DNA of 64,000 nt, from assembly GCA_964575335.1 (NCBI GenBank), contig CAZNPU010000005.1:79812-143811 (forward strand), in the 5' to 3' direction. Of the stretch, positions 43,159 through 52,566 are shown in pieces. The position numbers and the translations under genes were made by a program. This DNA is from CAZNPU01 sp964575335. Lineage in GTDB: Bacteria > Planctomycetota > Phycisphaerae > Phycisphaerales > SM1A02. The notes under the pieces were generated by a model that was not told the DNA's origin, searched no databases, and worked only from the letters and a program-made list of their open reading frames with translations. Each line of letters begins with the position of its first letter. Position 1 is the first letter of the stretch.

Positions 43159-44821
43159 CAGACTGTGGTTCATTCTGCCGGAGATATGGCTGTTTGTCGG
43201 CGTGGTGACGGTGTTTATTCTCGGCCTGTCGCCGAATAAACGCCTGCGCGATTCCCTGCCGCTGGTTACCGTGGGCTTTCTGACGGTGGCGTTTGTTTTG
43301 GTGCCGTTTGTGTATGACGGTGCGCGCGGCCAGGAGATCCTCAGCGGCTCCGGGGCGTTGTTCCTGATGCCGATGATCGGCAAGTACGTGAAGATGGTCG
43401 TGTGCGCGATGGGCGTTGCGCTCGCGATGGTGGCGGTGGGGCTGATCGATCGGCGACTGGAAGCGGCGGTGGAGTCGGGCCGCGTGGCGTTTGATCCCAT
43501 CCGCGCCAATCGAGGCGAGTTCTATGCGTTTTTCCTGCTCAGCCTCATCGGCGTGATGCTGGTTGCCAACGCCAACGACCTGATCTGGCTGTTCCTTGCG
43601 CTGGAACTGACCAGTCTGCCGACGTACATCATGGTGGCCATCAGCCGCGGTTCGCGGCGGGCGCAGGAGGCGGCAGTCAAGTACTTCTTCCTCGGCGCGA
43701 TGGCGGCAGCGATGTTCCTGTACGGCTTTGCGCTGCTGTATGGATCAACCGGCACGCTGGTGCTGACGGAAATTCGCGATGCCTTTGCCCTGCAGGCAGC
43801 CAACGGGGGCATCAACCTCATCGGCATCGTGGGCATGATCCTCGCTCTGCTGGGCATTGCGTTCAAGATTGCTGCGGCCCCGCTGCACTTTTATGCAGCC
43901 GACGTGTACGAAGGTGCCGCTGCATCAGTGACCGCGTTTCTGGCGTTTGTGCCCAAGACCGCCGGCATGGTGGCGATCATTCTGCTGCTGAGCACGGTCG
44001 GCTGGTCGGGCCACGGCATGATGGTGGACGGCCAGTGGGTTGAGACGACAGGACTGCCCTGGCCCATTCTGACGGCGCTGTGGATGATCTCAGTGCTGAC
44101 GATGACGCTCGGAAACGTCGGCGCCATCCTGCAAAAATCCGTGAAACGGGTGCTGGCGTACAGTTCGATCGCGCATTCCGGCTACATGCTCATCGGCATC
44201 ATTGCTGGCCCTGGCGCCGGCATCAACGCAGTGCTGTTTTATCTGCTTGCCTATGGCGTGATGAACACCGCCGCTTTTGCGGTATTGGCTGGGCTTGAGC
44301 GACAAGGCCAGGAAATCGAATCGATGGAGGATCTGGCTGGCCTGCGCGTGCGTCATCCGGGCATGGCGGTCGTGATGGCGCTGGCGTCGGGCTCGCTGCT
44401 GGGCGTGCCGCCGCTGCTTGGTTTCTGGGGCAAGCTGTACCTGTTCATCGCAGGCGTGGTGGTCGGGCAGATCCCGCTGGTGATCATCGCCTGCCTCAAC
44501 AGCGCGGTGAGCGCGTGGTATTACCTGCGGCTTGTTGCATTGCCGATCATGGGCAAGCCGAGTGCGCAAAGCGAGACGATCGTGCGCAGCCCGTTCCCAT
44601 GGGCTCGCTATGCAGGCATCGCCACTGCGGCGCTGGTTGTCATCCTGCCGCTGTTTCTCCAGCCGCTGTTCAGCGCAACCCGGGAAGCGGGTGAAATTAC
44701 CGCTGCTCCGGCGCAGGCTGCTGATTCGAGTGTGCCGTCGCTGCCTGCAACAGCCCAGGCCCAGGCGCTTGTGCCGTTGTCGCCGCACACTGCATCAACT
44801 GCTGCTGCAGTTGCGAGATGA
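43151..44821 (+). CDS. nuoN: NADH-quinone oxidoreductase subunit N
   Basis: Third antiporter-like subunit of complex I, 556 residues. LFLALELTSLPTYIMVAISR, APLHFYAADVYEGAAASVTA and AYSSIAHSGYMLIGI are the NuoN forms of the pump motifs; GVPPLLGFWGKLYLF is the late signature. I use ATG 43151 because a purine-rich GGAGGCAGGAGG lies seven bases upstream; GTG 43145 is too close to it. A tail of about 45 residues rich in Ala, Gln, Ser and Pro (ADSSVPSLPATAQAQAL) follows the last helix and is not part of the family. Confidence 0.95.
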   Translation: MADRLWFILPEIWLFVGVVTVFILGLSPNKRLRDSLPLVTVGFLTVAFVLVPFVYDGARGQEILSGSGALFLMPMIGKYVKMVVCAMGVALAMVAVGLIDRRLEAAVESGRVAFDPIRANRGEFYAFFLLSLIGVMLVANANDLIWLFLALELTSLPTYIMVAISRGSRRAQEAAVKYFFLGAMAAAMFLYGFALLYGSTGTLVLTEIRDAFALQAANGGINLIGIVGMILALLGIAFKIAAAPLHFYAADVYEGAAASVTAFLAFVPKTAGMVAIILLLSTVGWSGHGMMVDGQWVETTGLPWPILTALWMISVLTMTLGNVGAILQKSVKRVLAYSSIAHSGYMLIGIIAGPGAGINAVLFYLLAYGVMNTAAFAVLAGLERQGQEIESMEDLAGLRVRHPGMAVVMALASGSLLGVPPLLGFWGKLYLFIAGVVVGQIPLVIIACLNSAVSAWYYLRLVALPIMGKPSAQSETIVRSPFPWARYAGIATAALVVILPLFLQPLFSATREAGEITAAPAQAADSSVPSLPATAQAQALVPLSPHTASTAAAVAR

Positions 44822-45009
44822 TTGCCTTTTGTTGCTGTTGAGGCACATCATCAACAACGCGTCTTCGGTTTGCGTCAGATCGAGCAGGAGCGTCTGGTAT
44901 TGCCGAACGGGCGTGAATCCAAGCGCTTCAAGTTCGATGTTGCGGTCACGATCGCCGCATACTTTGCAGGCAAAGGAAGCGTGCCGCCGGACTGCGGGGG
45001 CTGCAGCAT
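44795..45009 (-). pseudogene. Possible frameshifted small zinc-ribbon gene
   Basis: On the minus strand, one frame (about 44795-44965) encodes ACKVCGDRDRNIELEALGF, then TPVRQYQTLLLDLTQTEDAL, with a CxxC and codon use like real genes here. It lacks a start codon. The adjacent frame has ATG at 45009 followed by MLQPPQSGGTLP, and a one-base shift near 44967 would join them. It follows the FemAB-like gene and overlaps the 3' end of nuoN. This may be a broken gene or a sequencing indel. Confidence 0.3.
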
Positions 45010-45040
45010 GACGCGAATTTCAGTAGGAAAGATCACCCAC

Positions 45041-46117
45041 TCATTGCGATGAGGCGATTGCAGTTGTTGTGATCGCCTTGCGCAATGCTGCGATCATGGG
45101 CCAGCGATTTCCCTGACGCCGACAGTGCACGTAGTGCTTGTACCCGTTTTTCATCATCGTCACCATCCGTGATGCGCTTCGCTCCCAGACAGTGCTGACC
45201 GGAACGCGGCGAGGGCCGAACGCCTCCTTGAACCGGCCCCAACTGCCATAAGCGGATACAAAGTCGTATTGCTGAAGGCCAGCCTGCCTGGCGTGACAGA
45301 TTGCCTCCCATTGCATCAGGCTGTGGGCGTTGAGATATCGGTACTTCAAATACGACGCCCCAGCCCAGTAGTACATGGTGTGTGAATCACGAAGCAGGAT
45401 GATGCTGGCGACCCGTTCGCCGTTGTGATAGGCCGAGAGAATCTGCATCGCCCCTGCGGGAACCAGGTGATCCCACATTGCATGCAGAAAGCGGCGGGTG
45501 AACGGCGGCGACGTGTTCGATTGCGCAAATGTCTCAACCGTCATGCGCCAATACTCGTTGAGACAACTGCTGCTGGATTCATATCGTATTGCCAGATTAT
45601 GCCGCATCGCCTGACGGATATGGTTGCGGCACTGACGGCGGAAATTGGCCCAGAGCGTCTGCTCATTTGGCTCCAGGCTCAGCAGCATCGTCTCGAAGCG
45701 CGTGATGCGAGAAAACCCCATCGGCCGCAGATCAATCGGGCGAGACGCATCGCGCACCTTGCAGGCGAGATAAGCGCATTTTTTCAACTGCCGATGCGAG
45801 AGCATGGTCTGCATGGCTGCATGAACATCAGCATCGGGTTTGAACAGCGGACCGAGATAAATCGTGTTCCATCCCGGCATGGGCGAACCGATCATCCGAA
45901 GCGGCCCTTTGTGAACGATAAAGCAGGGCCAGATCGCTTCGCACTGATCGTCTCGCATGCACCGAAGCAGCATCGGTTCAGCGTCATGCACAGCAGCGAT
46001 CAATGTGAGCCATGGCAACTGATGAAAGACAGTGTGTTCAGAGAACGTCTGAACCAGACCATCCCATTCACGTTCCGGTGTGAGGTTGGCTGTCAAACTC
46101 GATGCGATCAATTCCAT
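45041..46117 (-). CDS. FemAB-like (GNAT) acyltransferase
   Basis: Protein of 358 residues starting at ATG 46117, with GGAGGG about eight bases upstream. It has the double-GNAT layout of FemAB/BioF2-like proteins: HTVFHQLPWLTLIAA at the N-terminus, GFSRITRFETMLLSL, LWANFRRQCRNHIRQAMRH (the charged N-[KR] block of this family), FLHAMWDHLVPAGAMQIL and YYWAGASYLKYRYLNAHSLM. Such proteins transfer acyl or aminoacyl groups to cell wall, lipid or exopolysaccharide precursors. No partner gene nearby reveals the substrate. Confidence 0.85.
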   Translation of the reverse strand: MELIASSLTANLTPEREWDGLVQTFSEHTVFHQLPWLTLIAAVHDAEPMLLRCMRDDQCEAIWPCFIVHKGPLRMIGSPMPGWNTIYLGPLFKPDADVHAAMQTMLSHRQLKKCAYLACKVRDASRPIDLRPMGFSRITRFETMLLSLEPNEQTLWANFRRQCRNHIRQAMRHNLAIRYESSSSCLNEYWRMTVETFAQSNTSPPFTRRFLHAMWDHLVPAGAMQILSAYHNGERVASIILLRDSHTMYYWAGASYLKYRYLNAHSLMQWEAICHARQAGLQQYDFVSAYGSWGRFKEAFGPRRVPVSTVWERSASRMVTMMKNGYKHYVHCRRQGNRWPMIAALRKAITTTAIASSQ

Positions 46118-46347
46118 CACACCGCCCTCCATGGACTCGGTTTGCTTCACCGGTAAGTGGTAGCAAACCATGTCGCATGGCGTTTGTCACTAGGGCAGTT
46201 CGCCGAATTGTTGCTGTTCGCAGCCTCCAGAGTTGGCTGGCTGATCGCGATGTGCTGGCAGATCGTGTAGAGCGGCGCGTCGATGCGGCATGAGCATGGC
46301 GCTGTCTAGCGCCGCACCGGGTGCGCTGTTACCAATGGCAGTCAGCC

Positions 46348-47070
46348 TTAGCCATTGCCATCGGCGCTGCTTGCCTGTCGCACGCGGCTTTCCTGCAGCA
46401 CGAAACCCGCCACCGCGGCGACGGTGACCAGCAGCGGCACAAGATAGGGGTTGGCCGTCAAGCTCTGGCGGATCGGCTCATCCCAATTGGGAACGTGCAT
46501 CAGCAAAGCGATGCTGCCAAGCACCACCATTGCGCCGCCGCCAACCGAGGTGAACAGCACCACCACCAGTCGAAATACGACAAACGAAAGCATTGCCAGC
46601 GCGATGAAGCCCATGCATGCGCCGGCCCATTGGGCATCAGCAGGGGAGGCGTTGACCAGCGTCCACGCGTTGGCTCCCAGAAACGCGCCGGTGAGGCCGC
46701 CGAATACCGCAACCGTCCACCGGAGCATCGGCGTGGCGATGATGGCGAAAAGGATGCCCAGCGAGACCGCCACGATGATCGAGCGCCCCATCTGCTGACT
46801 GAGCAGATGCCCGACAAACAGTCCCAGCAACAAGGCCAGCGTCACCACCACCCATTTATGCCACTGGTATCCGTTGAGCACGCACAATATGCCCACCACG
46901 ATGATGATCGGAGCGTAGATCATGGGCAACGCGCTGAGCGCATTGAGCAGCTTGTCGGGATTGGTCAGAAGATCGAACTGTTCGAACGCTGCTTGAAACG
47001 ACAAGCCGCTGGTTGTTGCAGTGGCAAGGGTGGTGTTATGCAAATCGACAATGTGATGGAACATGGTCAT
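46348..47070 (-). CDS. Multi-pass membrane protein, TMEM198/DUF4203-like
   Basis: Membrane protein of 240 residues with about seven hydrophobic segments (YAPIIIVVGILCVLNGYQWH, WVVVTLALLLGLFVGHLL, IIVAVSLGILFAIIATPML and so on). The pattern GYQWHKWVVVTLALLLGLFVG (in part) resembles the TMEM198/DUF4203 family, with small-residue-rich helices. Function unknown. The next minus-strand gene upstream (47206-48114) has similar architecture, so the two probably form a pair. Confidence 0.65.
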   Translation of the reverse strand: MTMFHHIVDLHNTTLATATTSGLSFQAAFEQFDLLTNPDKLLNALSALPMIYAPIIIVVGILCVLNGYQWHKWVVVTLALLLGLFVGHLLSQQMGRSIIVAVSLGILFAIIATPMLRWTVAVFGGLTGAFLGANAWTLVNASPADAQWAGACMGFIALAMLSFVVFRLVVVLFTSVGGGAMVVLGSIALLMHVPNWDEPIRQSLTANPYLVPLLVTVAAVAGFVLQESRVRQASSADGNG

Positions 47071-47205
47071 GGCGAGGCTCTCGCGTGAGTGCTGCGTGCA
47101 GGGGCAAAGTGCTCAAGGCTCGTGCCCACGAACCCCGCGCAGGCGCCCGGCACCGCCCATTGAAGGGCGCGATCGTTCACTGACTTCGCACCCCGTGCAT
47201 ATTGC

Positions 47206-48114
47206 TCAACTGTTCTTATCGGCTGGTGAGCGGTGGAACCTGAACTGAATCACCACGCCAATCGCAGTGGTGATGAGCCAGACAGCCAGCCACGCCATGC
47301 TGCTGGCAGGCATCCACGGGCCTTCTGAGAACCCAAATCGAGCCGCCAGCGTCCATGCGCTGGAAAGCCACAGGATCGATCCGCCCATGGCTGCGACGGC
47401 GCTGTCAGCAAAATTGCGGGTCAGCACTCCCATCAACCCCCCCAGCAATCCGCCCAGCAGGGCTGCGATCGTGAGCATCGGGCGAAGCGACTCGGGCGTC
47501 TTTTCCCACTCCGCTTTCCCAGCGTCAAGAACACGCTTGAAGAATGCCCGCACCTGTTCAATATGCTGCTGGGCCTTCTCAGAGAGGCCGAATTTTTCAT
47601 TCAGCGCCTCAAGCTCGTCCTTGACGCTGCTCTTGGCCGCATCAAGCCCCATGGCGATGTGCTCTCGCATCTCCGGCTCATCGTATTTGTTGAGCAGGGC
47701 GGCCATTTCCTCCAGGGTGAGCGCTGCGCGCTGGTTGGCTTCAGCGTCGGTAGCCAGCGAGGGGACGCCGCTGCGATGCTGCAATTCTGAAACCGTCAGC
47801 ACCCCCAGCGGGACAGCAAGCGCAAAAAGTGCCGCAAGCGACACTGCTGCTGCAATGCGGTAGGCGACGATTGCCAGGATCGCCAGCAGCAGGCTGCCTG
47901 CCAAACCACCGGCCCAGAGCGGCATGCCAATGTGCAGCGATTCGCTGACGATCAGGCCGGCAATGCCGCCCACGACCACGCCGGCCAGCACAAATGCCAC
48001 CCGCAGCAATTTGCGGCCGACGGCCCAGAGCACCAGCCCAACCACGATCAACACCATCAACGGCACCAGACCGCTGTTGGGCAGATCGCGCATGATGTGG
48101 GCAATTTCATTCAT
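47206..48114 (-). CDS. Multi-pass membrane protein with coiled-coil insert
   Basis: Protein of about 302 residues. An N-terminal block of four or five membrane helices (LVPLMVLIVVGLVLWAVGRK, VAFVLAGVVVGGIAGLIV) resembles the neighbour at 46348. A soluble helical insert of about 90 residues follows (EPEMREHIAMGLDAAKSSVK, AQQHIEQVRAFFKRVLDAG), then three more membrane helices. The start at 48114 is a best guess. It may form a membrane complex with the neighbour; no function is known. Confidence 0.6.
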   Translation of the reverse strand: MNEIAHIMRDLPNSGLVPLMVLIVVGLVLWAVGRKLLRVAFVLAGVVVGGIAGLIVSESLHIGMPLWAGGLAGSLLLAILAIVAYRIAAAVSLAALFALAVPLGVLTVSELQHRSGVPSLATDAEANQRAALTLEEMAALLNKYDEPEMREHIAMGLDAAKSSVKDELEALNEKFGLSEKAQQHIEQVRAFFKRVLDAGKAEWEKTPESLRPMLTIAALLGGLLGGLMGVLTRNFADSAVAAMGGSILWLSSAWTLAARFGFSEGPWMPASSMAWLAVWLITTAIGVVIQFRFHRSPADKNS

Positions 48115-48302
48115 ACCAGAAGATGGCACGGCGGCTTGAAGCATTCTGCACTCTGCTTCTTTGGGAATGGCTGGCTTCGCCTTGCGGTTCAAATATGGTA
48201 CCAGCCTTCAATCGCCCGGTCGCTTCAGACCAGACAGTTCGCTCACGCGGAAGCCGATTGTTTGCGTTGTGACCACGCTGGCAGGTCTCTACCATAGTGG
48301 GC

Positions 48303-50855
48303 ATGCGCTTGACAATTGCAGCAGTTGCAACCGTGCGTGTGCGGCAAATGGCGGCAGCCAGCCTGATCGCGATCCAGTTCGCCATCGGTCAATCTGGCGG
48401 ATCCGTATTCGCCCAGCAGGTCAAAGCTCCAACCGAGGATAAGCCAATGTCCGCGCCGCAATCCGCCAGGCAGTCGCAGGCAGCCCATGCCAGCGCTGAT
48501 CACAATAACGATCGCAAACCGAATCGACTGATTCATGAAACCAGTCCTTATCTGCTGCAGCACGCGTACAACCCGGTTGACTGGTATCCGTGGGGCGAGG
48601 AAGCCTTTCGGGCAGCGCGCGAGCAGGATAAGCCCATCTTTCTCAGCGTCGGCTATTCGACATGCTACTGGTGTCATGTGATGGAGCGGGAGAGCTTTGA
48701 AGATCCCGAGATCGCAGCTCTGATGAACGAACATTTCATCTGCATCAAGGTTGACCGGGAAGAGCGGCCGGATGTGGATGACATTTACATGACCGCGGTG
48801 CAGATACTCACCGGCAGCGGGGGGTGGCCGATGTCGGTCTTCCTTGAGCCGCATTCCTTGCAGCCGTTCATGGCAGGCACATATTTTCCGCCCCGCAACA
48901 AGTTCGGCCGGCCGGGGTTTCCATTTGTGTTGCAGCAGATGTCAAACGCCTGGACCACGCAGCGTGAAGCAGTGCTCGAACAGGCGCAGCGCGTCGCGCA
49001 GGCGGTCATCGAGCAGCACACGCTTGCTGCGCAGCCGCAGCCGCAGCCGCTCGGATCGCGCATTGTTGATGAGGCCGTTGCACAACTGCTTGCCAGCTAC
49101 GATGCGCAGAATGGCGGGTTCGTCGGCGCAGCCCAGCGGGCGCCGAAGTTTCCAATGCCCGTTTATCTGGAATTTCTTATCGGCGCAGCGTGGGACAGCG
49201 CTCGTCCGCGCGCTGCGGTGATGCACACCCTTGATCGCATGGCGATAGGGGGCATGTACGATCAAATCGGCGGAGGCTTTCATCGCTACAGCGTCGATGA
49301 AAAATGGCTCGTGCCGCATTTCGAAAAAATGCTCTATGACAACGGCCAGCTCGCATCGCTGTACGCCAGAGCTTATGAACTGACCAAAGACGACTACTAC
49401 GCTGAGATTGTGCGCGAAACGCTCGACTACGTGCTGCGCGAAATGACTGATGACAGCGGCGCGTTCTACAGCGCACAGGATGCGGAGGTCAATGCCCGTG
49501 AAGGCGGCAACTATGTCTGGGTTGAGCAGGAAGTGCGGGACGCGCTCGCAGCCGCCTCACTGGGTGATGACGATATTGCGTTGGCGCTTGAAGTCTACGG
49601 CTTTACGCAGGGCACGAACTTTCAAGACCCGCATCATCCCGAAGACGGCCCGAAGAACGTTGTGCATCTCATCGACAAGCCCGATGCGCTTGCCCGTCGA
49701 CTGGGCATGTCGCTTGATGAGTTCAATGGCCGGATCAATCGCATCAATGCAGCTTTGCTGGCAGCGCGTAACAAGCGGCAACAGCCTGGCATTGATGACA
49801 AGATTCTCGCTTCGTGGAATGGCTTGATGATCGCAGGCTTTGCTGACGGCGGGCGCGTGCTGCGGGAGCCTCGCTACATTGAAGCTGCTGAGCGGGCTGC
49901 ACGGTTCATTCTGGAGCACATGCGGGCTTCAGACGGCGGCCTGTTGCGCAGCTCGCGCAACGGCGAAGCGAAGATCGATGCGTTTCTCGAAGATTACGCC
50001 ATGGTTATTCGCGGCCTGCTCGCGCTGCATCGCGCAACCGGCGATCGCCGCATGCTCGAACACGCACGGAATCTGGCGGACATGGCCCGGAAGCGATTCT
50101 GGGATGAATCCGCCGGCGGGTACTTCGATACGCTCGAAGGCCAGACTGATCTGTTTGTCCGCATCAAGTCGGTGAATGACGGCTCTGTGCCCAGCGGCAA
50201 CGGCGTGATGCTGCACAATTTGCTTGATCTTCATGAAGCCACCAACCGCGCAGCATATCTCGACGATGCTGTTGCAGCACTGCGCGCCTTCAGCAGCGCG
50301 ATCGAAAAACATCCCACTGGCGCGGCGCTTTCAACGCTGGCGCTCAAGCGAATTGTTGATCGCTATCCGCAGAAACTCGAGTTCGAAGATGCCGCATCGA
50401 TGACCGCCGGACGCGCAGCGCCCGGACTTGGCGGCCTCGGCGGGTATGGCGCTCACGTCGAGCCGGTCACGCTTGCTGTTGAGCCGGAAGAAGTTGAGGT
50501 CAAGCCCGGCGTGCCCGCGCAGTTTAACGTTGTTTTGCGGATGGCTGAAGGTTACCACATCAACGCGCATCAACCCGGCGCTGATTATCTGGTGCCGCTG
50601 AAAATCGAGCTCACAGGATGCGAAGGTCTTTCGGCAAAGGTGGAGTATCCCGCCGGCGAGCGTTATACCGCTGAGTATGCTGACGGAACGATCAATGTGC
50701 ATCACGGCACGCTGATGGTGCCCGTTCGTATCGAACAAATCGGCGTATTCAGTGGTCGACCGCAACTGGTCATCACCTATCAGGTCTGCACCGATCGTGA
50801 ATGCCTTCAGCCCAAGCGCGAACTTGTGGGTGTGCGAATCTTCGCGGAACGGTGA
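48303..50855 (+). CDS. YyaL-type thioredoxin-domain protein fused to a DsbD-like domain
   Basis: Protein of 850 residues with an N-terminal export signal. After it, HETSPYLLQHAYNPVDWYPW starts the DUF255 (YyaL/SPATA20) thioredoxin domain with STCYWCHVMERESFE carrying a CxxC and DREERPDVDDIYM. The middle is the alpha/alpha barrel of this family (FHRYSVDEKWLVPHFEKMLY, ILASWNGLMIAGFADGGR). The last 130 residues (VEPEEVEVKPGVPAQFNVVL, GYHINAHQPG, CTDRECLQPKRELVGV) match the DsbD N-terminal or thiol:disulfide exchange domain, normally a separate periplasmic module. The combination points to extracytoplasmic redox work on a carbohydrate- or thiol-related substrate. Confidence 0.88.
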   Translation: MRLTIAAVATVRVRQMAAASLIAIQFAIGQSGGSVFAQQVKAPTEDKPMSAPQSARQSQAAHASADHNNDRKPNRLIHETSPYLLQHAYNPVDWYPWGEEAFRAAREQDKPIFLSVGYSTCYWCHVMERESFEDPEIAALMNEHFICIKVDREERPDVDDIYMTAVQILTGSGGWPMSVFLEPHSLQPFMAGTYFPPRNKFGRPGFPFVLQQMSNAWTTQREAVLEQAQRVAQAVIEQHTLAAQPQPQPLGSRIVDEAVAQLLASYDAQNGGFVGAAQRAPKFPMPVYLEFLIGAAWDSARPRAAVMHTLDRMAIGGMYDQIGGGFHRYSVDEKWLVPHFEKMLYDNGQLASLYARAYELTKDDYYAEIVRETLDYVLREMTDDSGAFYSAQDAEVNAREGGNYVWVEQEVRDALAAASLGDDDIALALEVYGFTQGTNFQDPHHPEDGPKNVVHLIDKPDALARRLGMSLDEFNGRINRINAALLAARNKRQQPGIDDKILASWNGLMIAGFADGGRVLREPRYIEAAERAARFILEHMRASDGGLLRSSRNGEAKIDAFLEDYAMVIRGLLALHRATGDRRMLEHARNLADMARKRFWDESAGGYFDTLEGQTDLFVRIKSVNDGSVPSGNGVMLHNLLDLHEATNRAAYLDDAVAALRAFSSAIEKHPTGAALSTLALKRIVDRYPQKLEFEDAASMTAGRAAPGLGGLGGYGAHVEPVTLAVEPEEVEVKPGVPAQFNVVLRMAEGYHINAHQPGADYLVPLKIELTGCEGLSAKVEYPAGERYTAEYADGTINVHHGTLMVPVRIEQIGVFSGRPQLVITYQVCTDRECLQPKRELVGVRIFAER

Positions 50856-51065
50856 TGAGCTAAATTAAGAATGAAGATTACGGAATTCGCCGGTCTTTCA
50901 TCGACTCGGGCACGCTGCGGTGGCTGTTTTCATCTGCGCTTAGCCAATGAAGCCGACGCACGTGAGTTGTGCCGCCTATCCTTGTTTATCAGCCAATCAC
51001 GATCTAAGTGCGCATGAGAGGCGCGCTTCGTCAACGATTCACTTTGAAAATACAAGGAGAACGCG

Positions 51066-51512
51066 ATGCCGATTCGAAATGCCACGGCGGTTTGGGAAGG
51101 CGGATTGCGCGATGGTCAGGGACATATCGCACTGGGCAGCGGCGCGTTTGAAGGCGCGTATTCATTTGCAGGTCGATTCGAAAACGGCAGCGGCACCAAT
51201 CCCGAAGAACTGATCGGCGCCGCGCATGCGGGATGTTTTTCAATGGCGCTGGCGCTCATGCTTGAAAAGGCGGGGTTCCGGCCGCAACGCATCGAATCGG
51301 CTGCCAAAGTTCACATCGATAAGGTCGGCGAGGGCTTTAAGATCACGCGAATTGATCTGACGACCGATGCCACCGTACCCGGCATTGATGAACAGTCGTT
51401 TCGCCGCTACGCCGAAGATGCCAAGAACAATTGTCCGGTTTCTCAGGCGCTCGCAGGAACGCAGATTCAGTTGCAGGCAACGCTCTCAGGCGCGTCGGCA
51501 GCCGCCAGATAA
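51066..51512 (+). CDS. osmC: OsmC-type organic hydroperoxide reductase
   Basis: Peroxidase of 148 residues. RNATAVWEGGLRDGQGHI is the N-terminal strand, GTNPEELIGAAHAGCFSMAL carries the peroxidatic Cys and NNCPVSQALAGT the resolving Cys. It detoxifies organic hydroperoxides with thiols in the cytoplasm. A ribosome binding site AGGAGA precedes the ATG. It converges with the Nudix gene; their stops are one base apart. Confidence 0.94.
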   Translation: MPIRNATAVWEGGLRDGQGHIALGSGAFEGAYSFAGRFENGSGTNPEELIGAAHAGCFSMALALMLEKAGFRPQRIESAAKVHIDKVGEGFKITRIDLTTDATVPGIDEQSFRRYAEDAKNNCPVSQALAGTQIQLQATLSGASAAAR

Positions 51513-51513
51513 T

Positions 51514-52002
51514 TCAGTGACGGGATTCACCTGCTGCTCTGGCCCTGCTGCGGAGTTCCACAAGCCGATCAAGCAGCGCTGCCTGTGCGGGATGAATCTT
51601 TCGCTGCGCATCGTCAATTGTGAAGAATGATGCGCGATCAACTTCCGGGAACGATATAAATTGACCGGAGTTGGGAGGCCACTGCATGGTGAACTGATTG
51701 CTGCGGATACTGTCAGGGTCGCATGTGCCTTCAAATGCCCATGCGTGAATGATCTTGCCCGCTTTTTGCCTGATCTGTCCCAGCGAGTGAAACGGGCTAT
51801 GCGGTCGTATGCCCGTTTCCTCCTCAAACTCGCGGATGGCTGCGGTCAGTTCATCTTCACCAGGTTCGATCTCGCCTTTGGGAATGGTCCATGCGCCTTC
51901 ATCCTTATGCTGCCAGTACGGCCCGCCGGGATGAACCAGCAATACCTCAAGCTGCCCCTCGCGTTCCCGGTACATGAGCAAGCCGGCGCTGATGCGTGCC
52001 AT
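51514..52002 (-). CDS. Nudix hydrolase
   Basis: Hydrolase of 162 residues acting on nucleoside diphosphates linked to another group. The Nudix box is complete at residues 43-65: Gly43, Glu49, Arg57-Glu58, Glu61-Glu62 and Gly64. The N-terminus SAGLLMYREREGQLEVLLVH and GAWTIPKGE place it with diadenosine-type (NudF/MutT-like, often called DUF/NTP pyrophosphohydrolase) enzymes; the substrate cannot be told from sequence. Confidence 0.92.
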   Translation of the reverse strand: MARISAGLLMYREREGQLEVLLVHPGGPYWQHKDEGAWTIPKGEIEPGEDELTAAIREFEEETGIRPHSPFHSLGQIRQKAGKIIHAWAFEGTCDPDSIRSNQFTMQWPPNSGQFISFPEVDRASFFTIDDAQRKIHPAQAALLDRLVELRSRARAAGESRH

Positions 52003-52055
52003 GCGGTCATGATAATGGGGCTGATCAGGAAGCGGTCGTCAACTGGGCGTCAGAA

Positions 52056-52334
52056 TCAGAAGATGATCACACCCACTGCGACCAAGACCGCAAGCCCCAG
52101 GCCGAAGATTCCGACGACGACCGCAATAAGGCTCACCAGACCGCCGCCCACGCGCGGCGATGCGGAGACAACCAGCCCGATCAGTCCGACGATGACCGCC
52201 AGCAGCGATGTGATGATGCCCCAGAACGGGTGACCGAAAAAGCTGAGGATGACGCCGATAATGGCTGCTGCAATGGCGATGATGCCAGCCGTGCTGGTGC
52301 GCTGCTCGGTTGTGATGTGCATTTCTCGCGGCAT
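52056..52334 (-). CDS. Small membrane protein
   Basis: Protein of about 90 residues that is almost entirely hydrophobic after residue 12: IIAIAAAIIGVILSFFGHPF, WGIITSLLAVIVGLIGLVVS and LVSLIAVVVGIFGLGLAVLV, giving two or three membrane helices with glycine-rich faces. The ATG at 52334 or 52322 is the start; longer frames lack support. Function unknown. Confidence 0.65.
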   Translation of the reverse strand: MPREMHITTEQRTSTAGIIAIAAAIIGVILSFFGHPFWGIITSLLAVIVGLIGLVVSASPRVGGGLVSLIAVVVGIFGLGLAVLVAVGVIIF

Positions 52335-52566
52335 ATTGTCCGACTGTAGTTTCCGCGATGAAGAGACCCAAGCAGGCTCATGGCGAATCGGCAGCTGAAT
52401 CAGAATCCGACCCGATCTCGTCTCGTATTGATTCAACGATGTGTTTGCTGCGCGAAACAAAGCATTCTTCACGCCGGCAGTCATTGCGAGGCGTAACGGC
52501 TATCGCTCCTGCAATTCATCTCATCAGTTGTTATGTAGCGATGTCATGGAATGCACACATCGGTGC

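Noticed and set aside
42370..43509. 379-residue open frame on the minus strand
   Set aside because: It lies antisense to nuoM and nuoN; high GC at third positions leaves the opposite frame open by chance.
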